NCBI GenBank assembly: GCA_958298945.1
Contig: OY282606.1
Span: forward strand, 95,301,696 to 95,365,695
Length of the DNA: 64,000 nt
Origin: Atherix ibis
Taxonomy: Eukaryota > Arthropoda > Insecta > Diptera > Athericidae
Direction: 5' to 3'
The position numbers and the translations under genes were made by a program. Below are positions 50,886 to 61,674 of the stretch, piece by piece (positions within the stretch are counted from its first letter, which is position 1; each line of letters starts with the position of its first letter). The notes under the pieces were generated by a model. The model saw only the letters and a program-made list of their open reading frames with translations, searched no databases and had not been told where the DNA came from.

Positions 50886-52653
50886 ATAATTCTTCATCCA
50901 GATTAAATATTTTTAAATTATATTCAAAGAAAACTTTGATACTTAATATTAAGACGAAGCATTGTTTTAAATGTATTGTTTTAATAGAAAAATAAATTTA
51001 TAAATGCTAATTGGACTAATTCATTCGTTTAATTAAATTAATTAGTAAAATAATTTATCATCCAATATGTATAATTTTTGTTTGTAATTTTTTTCACTTT
51101 TCGAAAAATGGTGCATTTATTTAGTATGATTTGCTAGTTAATAATTGTTATATTTTATCGAATTAAATTCTCACCATTATAAATCAATGCATTTCATGTA
51201 TTTTATTATATTCAATTTATTTATCTGCGCATAATATATTTATTTATTGATATACAATTAATTTTGTAAAAAGTCTAACTTTTAGAAAATGAAAATAAAT
51301 TATAAAATTTATTACATTTAAGGCCAATCAATTTTATTTTGGTTTTTGTTATATTTTTTTCTCCATTACTATTACTAATGTATGTTTTTGTTATGTTTTA
51401 AATAAATATATATGATCATTAAAAGGCTACCTGAGAAACAGCTTTTGCGCGTATTTAGCATGCATAGTTATTCGCTTCAATTCACATAATATTTAATATA
51501 CGAAAGTAGCTTTACTTAGATGTCTTTTCTGATAATTCATAAATGAAATTACTTTCTCATTGAATCAGTTTTGTTAGTTAAAAATTTGTTTAAAAAAAGA
51601 AGTTGCCCATAGATGTTTTTGTAAGTGTGTGTTAAAGTCCCACTTGATGATTTTGAAACTATTCAATAGTAACTTTTTATGTAATTACACAGGTTAGTCG
51701 ATGATATTTTTAATTGGACCTACCTTAATTGCATATGCCAAAAACTTTAAATAATTTAGATAAAATTAAAAAATAATAAAATCTGAATTATGTTGTAGGG
51801 TAGGCACTTTGCATGCAATGTTTTATATTATGTTGAATTATTGTTCTGTTTAGGCAGAGGCAGTGTTGTGTTGTAAACTCATTTTTGTAATAATCGAAGC
51901 AGAATTAATAAAAATAAAAAGAATTTTTAAAACAAATATAAACACTAAATATGTCTTAGGACTTTTTTTATCTTTTTCTTTATAGAAAGTGTATTGAAAA
52001 CACTAAAAAATACTAATAGATGTTTTTCATTGATTTTGTTTAAATAAAATATAAATTACATGAAATAATTAGTAAAATAAATAAATATAGACACTGATGA
52101 TGATGATATTTATGCGTTATAATCCAGATCGTTTTGGTGCTTTTTTTTAGTTTGTAAAATTTGTATAAATATTTATGTTGACTTTTAAACACTAAAACAT
52201 TTTTTTTTCAAAATTAAACTATTAATCTTGCTTTTATTAAGTATCCCTCAAACATTTTTCTTCTTTATTCGGGATTATATGATAAATAGAATTGAGCAAG
52301 TAATTGAATTTTTTGTTGTTGTTATTGGTTTATTGAAATACGAACAAATGATATTTTTTAAACGAAATAAAATTGAAATATATTATAAAGAAGAAAAAAT
52401 ATGTAATGAGGATTATTATTCATTTAAATTATTTGCTGTGAAAAAAGAAAATAATTATAATTTTTTTATTTTCATTTAGTTTGGTTCATACTCTTCGCCT
52501 TTTATTTTAAATTTTTTTGAAGTATATAAATATTTATACTTAGAGATGGTATTGAAAAATCTTGTGTTTGATGTTTTTTTTTGTTATCTATTTGTTCTTT
52601 TTTTTTTAATTATATAGTTTTCAAAATATTTTTATTTTGATTATTGTAAAGAT
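50886..52653. other. Convergent 3' flank, Qtrt2 / Prm
   Basis: A+T-rich 1.77 kb with the Qtrt2 polyadenylation signal (50991-50996) and several minus-strand AATAAA candidates for Prm, the nearest at 52631-52636. No gene is visible. Muscle-gene 3' UTRs are often long, so much of this may be Prm 3' UTR. Confidence 0.6.
50991..50996 (+). terminator. Polyadenylation signal of Qtrt2
   Basis: AATAAA about 105 nt after the Qtrt2 stop codon on the sense strand. Other AATAAA copies occur further on, as expected in this composition. Confidence 0.55.
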
Positions 52654-55600
52654 TTAAGATTCGGTGATCGTTCTGCTTGTCTCTTGAACGAGATAGACTT
52701 GAGAGCCAGGAACAGTCGATGTTGTTACGAATGTACGGTGCTTGGCACGGATTAAATTCAAATTAGTTTCAGCAGCGTCAGCACGATCTTCTGCAGCTTC
52801 AAGTTCCCTTTGGAAGCGTCGGACGCGGGTGACTGATTGTTGAGACATACCCTCCTATTTTGGATAGAAAAGCAAATCATAGCAGAATATATATATATTA
52901 ATCGTTCTTAAAATAACTTCCTTATACAAATTTTTAATATTTAAAATTAAAAAAAAACATAATTTCATAAATATTTTAATTTTACTTTTATCAAATATTT
53001 TTATTTATTCACTAATGTAAAGTTTTTTGTTTCTTATGACCAAAATTACGAACAAAACCAAAAATTAGGTAATGGTACCTTTTGTTAATAATAGATATAT
53101 TTCTAATACGATTAAACAATTGATTGTAAGTATTTAGGGCAGATCGGCTTGTATAGGCCATGACATATTTTCAGCAAAACTCTACTACAAAGACCGACGA
53201 CACACATTCGAATTGAATGTTCCCATTAAAATTAGTATTTTTCAGTATATGACCAATACCTATTGTTAGAGATATCGAAATACAATTTTTTTTGGCAAAA
53301 GAAAAATACATTTTGTTATATTTATATCGAGCTGAAACTGGTCATAGTTAAATAATTTATTTCAAAGTTGATCGGCTAAAAATTTTTAGACGATTTTCAT
53401 TTATAGTAGAATTTAAAAAATGCATTAAGTTTTTTTTTTGTGTTGAAGAATTAGTTGGGTTTAAAACAAATAATAAATAGATAATAAAACTTTTGTTGAT
53501 TTAAGAATTCAAATTACCTGTTCTGTCAATTGACGTTTATAAATATTTATTTTGGCCGTGGCAGTGTCCAAGCTTTCTTGGAGAAGGATGATGTTCTTTT
53601 GATCTTCCTCACATTGGATCATAACTTCCTTAACAGTGCGTTCCTTCTTTCTCAAGATCTTAATTGTTTCGGCGTGCCTTCTCTTCTCTTCTTCCAATTC
53701 AAGTTCTAAATCACGGATACGAGCCTCCAGTTTGCTGATAATACGTTTGCTACCAGCAACAGCGTTGGCTTCAACTTCTTCAAGGCGAACGGATAAGTTC
53801 TACAGTTAGTCCACCAATTATATTAATTGAGATATCATTAGTAAATTTTCATTTTTAATAATTATTTTTTAAATAACTTACCCTAACTTCAACTTCCAAG
53901 GACTTCTTGATAGTTTCGATTTTAACAATACGCTCATGTTCTTCGTGAAGTGACTCGATAGTGTGTTTCAGCTCTACCTGTTTAGTTAAAAAATTTATTC
54001 GCATATTAGAATTTATAATTATATGATGTAATTTTTTTTGTTGTTGAAAAGTTTTACCTGAACTTTCTGGTAGCGTTCATCACTAATACGAAGTTCCCTG
54101 GTTACTTCTTCGTAGTCGGTGGCGATAACAGCCAATTCCTGTTCGAGTTTAGCCTTGGCCGATTGAATATTAACATTGAATGTAGTAAGCTCGCTGATGC
54201 GTGTTGTTGCTTCCTCATATTGCAATTCAACAGAACGCTTAGCACGTTGAGTATTATCCAAATTAATGCGAACCTCCTCTACTTCGCCAGTAAGAGTTTG
54301 AAGGCGACGTTGGGCAACACTGTATTGATCAAGTGTTTGTTGTAATTGTCTCTGGACTTCATCGTAATGAGCCTGAATTTCGGTCAATTGCAAGGATTGC
54401 TTCTTAATAACCTTCTGCAAATCAATATTTGTCTTGTTGGCAATATCTAGAGACATTTCCAATTCTGTAATCTGAATTTGGAGCTTCTTCTTAATGCGTG
54501 TGACTTCGGTTTTCAATCTAGTCTCGGCCTCAACAACGCGAGCGTTCAATTGTTCGATTTCGATCGCTGTCTGTTTGCTAAAATATTAAATATTATTTAA
54601 TTTAAATATTTCGAATATTTGGGTTAAGGTCATTAAAATTAATGGCAGTATTTCTTGCGATGCTTTTTTTAATAATATTATTAAATAATTTTTTTTTATT
54701 TTATACTAAAAAAGCAATTTAGATTTTATATGTTTTGATTGGTAATGAAAAAGAATATTGAAAAGAAATTAATTTCACTCTTAGCTTTGAAGATTTTTGT
54801 TTCAATAAATTCGTATACCTAAAAATTATTCCAGTGGCTCTCAATATGTTATACGGTATTATAACTTGAAGAATAATATTTTCAAATTCATATGGATGAA
54901 TTTTTATTTTAGTTTTAAAAATTCAGTTTCATATATAGTTTTTTAGAAATATCAAATAAATAATATAATTAAATGTTCATCTATTAACTATTCGGCTAAT
55001 ATGATGTATAGGAGATATGTTTGTGTGTACATGCATTTCGAGTAAGATATGATATAATCAAGTGTTTCAAACTTGCGTAACTTGATATTTGATGTGCGGT
55101 TGCTTCTTAAAATAGATATTAAAATCATTGTAATTAAATAATGGCAAAAAATTTACGTGTAGGTGCAATTAGTCAATTGTTTGGCACTTTTTTTTATTAA
55201 TCAGAAAGTTCTTTTTTTTTATTTATCAAAAAGTTCATTTCAATTATTTAAACTTTTTGTTCAATAAAACAAATAAAAACACTAGTATTTAAATAAACTA
55301 ATAAGGTGAAATCAATACGGGAAATAATTTTGAAGATAATTTATTTGTTGTTTTTATTTTATATATATTTTTTATATATATATTTATGTATATATATGTA
55401 TATCTTAATGATGGCGATATCCATATTGTCGATATCGTGGAACACACCTTGAATCAGCATAGAATTCAACAGTTTTTTGATTAAGATTCGATAACTGTCG
55501 TCTAACATTGCACAAAGATGACGAGACTTTGTAATCCAAACTATCAATAAGGCGTTCATCCATCATTTCAATATGGGTAGAATGAATAACTTTACCCTCA

Positions 55601-56241
55601 CTAATAGCCCTACTGGATCTAGACATATTTTGATAAGCAAGAATTTCCTGCTCTTCATGCTTAGCTGTTTTGATATTTTTCTCAGATTCAGCTAAAAGTG
55701 CTGCTGTAATTGCACTAGCAGATTTTCCACGTATAGCACGCTTTAAATCCGCAGATATTTGGACTTCCTTAGCCTCATCCATTTTACGTTTTAATCTCAG
55801 AAATAATAAATATTCGCGACGTTGTTGTTGACGGAGTTCCTCTTCGCGTTCGATTTCACGACGTTTTGCTCTTTCCAGTACACTATCTGGTTTAATATGT
55901 TTTAAAACACGGGCGGCGTCAGCACTTTTCGTAACACTAAACGGCGAACGAATTACAAGACGGGCATTTATTAAATCTTGATCAGCATGGGCAGCTGCTA
56001 TACGCGATAGCCTATTCGCTTCTTCGTGTGAATAGGTTTTTACTGTTTGACTCGGACGATATTTTTTAAGACCACGTTCGTATGTCCACGGTAGATGAGG
56101 ATACTGAGCCTGTTCACCACGTCGTCTTGCATCTAAATAATCTATCATTGGCTGATAAAAGTTAATAGTATAACCATAATTATCCTCGTATATAGTAGAG
56201 GGGGGTCTATTGTGTCGGGTTTGTACGTGCATTAGTGCCAT
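52654..56241 (-). CDS. Prm: Miniparamyosin isoform of Prm (unique first coding exon 55448-56241)
   Basis: The exon 56241-55448 encodes 264 residues plus two bases. It starts [14 protein letters not shown] and contains [19 protein letters not shown], then a basic, helical, Arg/Glu-rich part. It ends at GATTCAAG|GTGTGT, an ideal donor in phase 2. The acceptor at 54577 (TTTTAG|CAAACAG) takes phase 2 from both the long form (CG|C, Arg) and this exon (AG|C, Ser), so the shared exons 54577-52654 follow in frame. The total is 630 residues against 640 for the Drosophila short form (UniProt P35416, from memory). Miniparamyosin is expressed from an internal promoter in late or adult muscle and sits with paramyosin in thick filaments. 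If the donor is not used the frame runs 14 codons further and stops at 55405-55407, giving a 278-residue protein without the rod. Confidence 0.9.
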
Positions 56242-59200
56242 TGAAAATTTATTTTTAATCTATACGCTAATTTGGTAACAATACGTTAATGTATTTATGC
56301 AATAAAATCCTCTCTTTTGTATTTGTATAATACAAAAATTTCAATATATTGGGGTCGATCAAACAACCACTATCGCATTTAATTTAGATGCTCCTTTTTT
56401 TTGTATATATATATAATTTTTACACGACAATTGCATACGAAATCTAACACTCTCTTTTCATTATGATGATCATCAGCCAATAATACAACTATGCAAAACA
56501 ATTAATTGCCTATTCTTTTGTAGTTTTCGTGCCACTTTTACAATTGCACCACCAATTGTCTTTTCCCTTTTTCTTCTTTACTTTAACGTTGAATTCTGTT
56601 TTAATTTTTATTTCTTTCAAAGTTCTTCTCAATTCTTCTCAGACTCTATGTACATCAATAGAAATGCATGTATGTGTGTACAATCAACTATTTTTCACTA
56701 AGCAACTTTATAAATTCTTCAAGAATTTTTCTACACTATACGCACTTATAGAAACGCACCCTTATACTCTCGTAATAGATATAAATCTATTTATACAGAT
56801 TAAAAAAAAATTATACAGATAAATTGATTTAAAAAAAAAATATAATTAAAAATTATCTATGAATGAAAAACATGTTAGAATGATTTTGCAGTAAATTTTC
56901 TAGCTAATATAATGTTAAAAAAATTGTTAAAATAGCGAAGTATATTTAACAAAAAAAAAAAAGTATTTAGTTTGAATTATCTTTGCAGAAATTCGTTGTA
57001 ATCAATAGGAAATGACAATATGAACTGAATTGGGTCAATTGATTTTCAAATCTATAACTTATTCTTAGTTCTTCGAAAATTTTCAAAGTGTTCAATACGA
57101 ATATGTTTTTTTTAAATTAGTTGTTCAATCATTTCGTCATAGATTGGCAATTTTAACAACGATTGTTTAGCTGAATTTGTGGAAAAAATATTTGAATTTT
57201 CTTTGTCTGTCCTTCATGTGACAATATGTACAATATATTTCAACATTCGACATCATATGTTCAATTGTTTTTGGTTTGGTGCCCAACATTTTCTTTATGT
57301 TCATCTGTTAATGAATAAGTTTCTATTTTAATCTTCTTGAAAATGTTAAGATTATCATTAAATAACTTCGAACTGCACAATTGTCTTATTGCATTGTAGT
57401 TTATTTTTATAATACAGCATATTAACGAGGAAATAATCTATGTACGTAGCTATATCAATTTATACATTGTCTAATAATTAATCGCTAATTTCTGTTCAAT
57501 ACACATCCTATATTTTTATAAATTTGTAAAACATTTGGAATAAAGTATGACTATTAATTTTCACAAAGAAAATTAAGTAATAAATTTAATCAAGAATTAT
57601 AAATATAATTGATGAAAATTTATCATATTTCAAATTGATTACAAGTGAGTGAAGAGTTTGGCATTATAATTATATCAAATTAGGTTCATTTTGTAATTTT
57701 GGCATTAATTAATTACTATTGATTTAATTATTTTGGCTATTTATAATTGTCCATTGAAAAGATTTTTACAAAGAACATCATACTATGTCGGTATGATCTT
57801 TTTTTTTAAATATGTGTAGAAGCCATTGATTAAGTAAAATTATTTATACAATTTCTAAAAATATTTAATAAGTACAAGCATAATGTTATTAATATAAAAT
57901 GGGCCTTAAGAATTTTAAATTAAATTAAAAATTAAATTTTATTATTTCTATATCAGATAGTGTTTCTTTAAATTTGTTTTATTTTCAAATTATAGTTATA
58001 TGTGTTTATTTAATTCTTTTGTTCTTTAGTTTCTCAATTCTAAATCTCATTTTTTTTCTTCAAATTTATAAATAAGCATTATTATTTATCTTAATTATAT
58101 CTGCAATAAGATTTATTTATATCTGTATTTCGTGCAGTTCATAAAAAAAATACCAGTTAATTTTTGTTCAATTATTTGTTATTGAAATTGTATCTTTAAT
58201 AAAATACTAAAAAAAAGTCTACATTTTTTAATAATTCAAAAAAATTGTTTTTTTTTAAATTTTATTTTTGATTATTAAAATGTATATATTAAGGATATTT
58301 TCAATTTTATGAACAACGAAAAAAAAAATTAAATAAATTTCATAAGAGAAAATAAATTAATCGGACAATGTAATTGTGAAAAGAAAACATATTTTTTGGG
58401 ACACATAGTTTTTGTTTGATTTTTGAAAGTTTGCCAATAAGAAAAGAAAATATTTTCTTTCGGTTATCTGAATATTTGCAAGTATAACTGTGTAGGCGTA
58501 ATGCGAGCATTATATAATAATTATATTCTGTTGTTGAATATGTAATACGACGCTATGTATTAATAAAACGGTTTCTATCATCAACAACAAAAGAATAATA
58601 TATCTAAACACTATCAGCTGTTGAAGGTGTTTATTTCAAGCTATGTCCTAAGTTTATAAAAATATAATAGCTGTACATATATATATTTTTATAGTTAAAA
58701 AAAAAATGTTTTTAGGATTATAAAATAATTTCAAAATATTCACAAAACAATTTCGCTGTGTTTACTGAGGCAATATAAATACTCATACTTGAGAGCACAT
58801 TACATACATTATCTGCGCTCGAACATTCGTATAACTTCACAATGGGGTGCATCATATAAATTGTTTGCATAGTTATTGGCGATACAAAAAACATTCTTAG
58901 AACTGCTATGCAAATTAAACGTCCGTTAATATTTGCCCGTTCAAATTTGGAAAAGCGTGGATACAGTTTTACTTAACAACTTCTTATTTAAATAGTCATT
59001 GTAGTAAAATGGGAAAATGAGTTTTAAATTTATATAAAAGGTAAAGTTTTTAAAAGTAAGGTAGAAATTATTATAATTTTATAATAATTTTTAAATAACC
59101 TGAGAAAATTTGTTATAATAAATATAAACTTACCGAATTGCTTCGACTTCTTCATCCTTTTCAGCGAGACGGCGCTCAGCATCGTGACGGTATTGGCCAA

Positions 59201-61553
59201 AATCAGAAGCAAGACGTTGAGCACGTTGTTCCTCAGCCTTGCGGCCCTATTTATTTAAATTAAGGAAAAAGATGAGAAATGTTGTTATCAAATAGGATTC
59301 ATAAATTTTAAATTTGAATTAACTTACAGCTTCGGCTTCCTTGTATGCAGCTGTAAGTTCATCGCGTTCGTTTTCAAGGCGACGAAGTTCAAGTTCAAGT
59401 TCATGAAGGCGACGAGTTAACTCTCCAATTGTGCTTCGAGCTTCATGAACTTCATCTGCAAACCAATTAATTTTGTTAAAATTTGATAAACATTTGTGAA
59501 CAATATTTTCTATATTTGAGATTTACCTCCTAATTTCTTGTTTTCACGACCAAGCTGAGCATTAGCATCACGGGTCTTGTCCAATTCATGAGAAAGACGG
59601 GTCAAATCGGCTTGTTTGTTTCTCAAGTCGCGCTGAGCAACCTCATATAATTGAACAGTTTCCTCCAAACGAATTTTGAGCTCAATATGAGTCTTTTCCA
59701 AGCTATCAACACGTTTTTGCAATTCCCGGCAGGTACCATTTGCCTTCTCCAAGTCAATAATGAAGACTTCAATTTCGCTTTGGAGGCGACTCTTTTGTTT
59801 CTCCAAATTATTGACTTTGACCAGGAGGATTTCAATATGCTCTTCAAGCTCTGTGATGCGCACTGTGTATTTTCTACGGAGCTCTTCAATTTCTTCACTG
59901 TGTGCAGCAGCTTCTGATTGGTACTTGGATTGCCAGTTCTGAGCATCGCCTTGCGCCTTAATCAATTGCCTCTCCAAATCAAGACGAGCCTCAGACTCCT
60001 CTTCCAATTGAACCCGAATGGTTTCCAATTCGGTTTCAATCTGATGGAGATTCGATTCTAACAAGGATCGGCGACGATCCTCATCTTCAAGACGGCGGCG
60101 TGCATCTTCAAGTTGTGAAATTACTTGAGTTTTAGAATATTGCACACTTTCAATGCTAATTTTGAGATCTTGAACTTCCTTGGTTAATTCAACGTTCTCT
60201 TGTGAGAGACGCGATTTATGGGAGGTAATATCTACAATAGTGCGATTCAACTCCTCAATTCTAACATGCAATTCAGAAATTGAGATTTCCAATCTCTCAA
60301 TGTGCTTAGAGCTCATAAGTTTTTCCTTGTTGGAACTTTCAATTTGCGATAACAATTCATAAACTTCAGCTTGGAATTTGCTTTTATCTTTTTCCGCCCT
60401 GTTCAAAATAAAATATCAAACATTTAAATATGTAATTTTCTTTTTTTTATTTGGATTGAAAACATGATTTTCTTTTTAAAATTTTATACCAAATAGTAAT
60501 GACATGTTAATAATAATAATGATTTAATTCAGCAACCGTTCATAATTAAAAAATTGATGGAAAATACTCATCCATATTATATATAGTATAAATAAATAAA
60601 AAGCAATATTCTTGAAAGGAAATATTAAAAAGATTCATTCGGGAAACTGCAGCATTTAAAAAAATTTCTTTTCAGTTCCACATTTAGATATCAAATTTCT
60701 TTAATGGAAATAAAAGCAAAATTTTGCTTTAGAGTAAAACAGAATAAAAGACTATACACACGATCTGAAGACATATTTGGCCCGGAGTATCGAGCAAATT
60801 TATAAATTTCTAAAAATAAATCGCTTCATCATTATCGCATAAGAAAATTCACCAGATAAAGGTATTTATTTATGTGTGTGTGTGCTCTCGGTAAAATAGG
60901 CAATAGATTGTTCGGACAGCGATAGTAAGAGTCGAACGGAAGCATGTAAAATGTGTATTTTATAAAAGCGCGAGAGTAAACGGACATTAGAGAGCAGGGG
61001 TTTGTGTATACGATTAGGTAAATACAATGTTTGCATGCAGCTCAGGCCCATTCGAAAATAACCAGCTGAGATTCAAAGATGATGATCTCTTGTTGGTTAC
61101 TTTTTGGAAATACTCTTCACTTTATTATTCTATCACAATTTTTTTTTATCAACTATGGTTAATTTTTTTTTATATGCTTAAGTGAACAATGTTATGGAAT
61201 CATATTGATTTTACCTTGATTTAGCTTTAGTTAGCATATCAATTTGCTCTTGGAAATCGGCCATGATTTCCTGGTGTTTTTTCTTGAGCAAAATTGTTGT
61301 TTCCTCGGATTCCAAGTGGACATCTTCAAGAAGTTTACGCAATTTGTGCAGCTCAGTATCACGTTTGCGATTTACTTCAAACTAAAATAACATTAATTAA
61401 TATATAAATTGATTTGATACAATTTACGGAATAAATGAAATTTTCGATTTTTAAAAAAATTATTACTTGACTCTCAGCGCCACCTTCAGCTTCTTCTAAG
61501 CGTTCGGACATTTGAATGACTTGAACGCTAAGATCGGCTTTTTCACGCTCAAT
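52654..61553 (-). CDS. Prm: Paramyosin, long form (N-terminus outside the window)
   Basis: Nine exons, 61467-61553, 61215-61381, 60398-59527, 59455-59328, 59246-59134, 54577-54058, 53977-53882, 53799-53518 and 52854-52654, join in phase to 821 residues. Drosophila paramyosin is 879, so about 58 N-terminal residues (one or more exons) lie to the right. Paramyosin is the coiled-coil core of invertebrate thick filaments. Almost all of the protein is a heptad-repeat rod with charged bands, for example [19 protein letters not shown] near the start and [20 protein letters not shown] in the middle. The non-helical tail has [14 protein letters not shown] and ends TRTITES. The 4.56-kb intron 54578-59133 contains the miniparamyosin-specific exon. 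The last four exons are shared. Identity is certain; the missing 5' exon was searched for in 61570-64000 and not seen. Confidence 0.97.
56242..59133 (-). promoter_or_regulatory. Intron of Prm that should contain the miniparamyosin promoter
   Basis: In Drosophila the short form starts from its own promoter inside the gene; by analogy it lies here, upstream of 56241 on the minus strand. Candidate sites are a MEF2-like CTATTTATAA at 57737-57746, TTATAAATAA at 58066-58075 and a CAGCTG E-box at 58615-58620. A less A+T-rich patch at about 58745-58935 is the best core-promoter candidate by composition. In DNA this A+T-rich, MEF2 matches occur often by chance. Confidence 0.4.
60810..61068. promoter_or_regulatory. 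Candidate muscle enhancer in a Prm intron
   Basis: Within intron 60399-61214, a perfect MEF2 consensus CTAAAAATAA (60810-60819) lies about 245 nt from a CAGCTG E-box (61063-61068). Between them is a strikingly less A+T-rich stretch (about 60880-61050). MEF2 plus E-box pairs drive many insect muscle genes, including paramyosin in Drosophila. No experiment or alignment supports this particular site. Confidence 0.4.
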
Positions 61554-61640
61554 CTGAAATTTATGAAAGTTATTTTATTATTATGATTTTTTCTTCAATA
61601 ATAACGAGTATTGAACAAAAACAATTTTTAAATTATGCAT

Positions 61641-61674
<34 letters not shown>

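Noticed and set aside
55359..55559. 66-codon minus-strand frame over the end of the miniparamyosin exon
   Set aside because: It is a different frame from the conserved one and has no family features.
59623..60362. Frames on both strands overlapping the large paramyosin exon
   Set aside because: Heptad-repeat coding sequence leaves other frames open; the paramyosin frame has the family sequence and matching splice phases.
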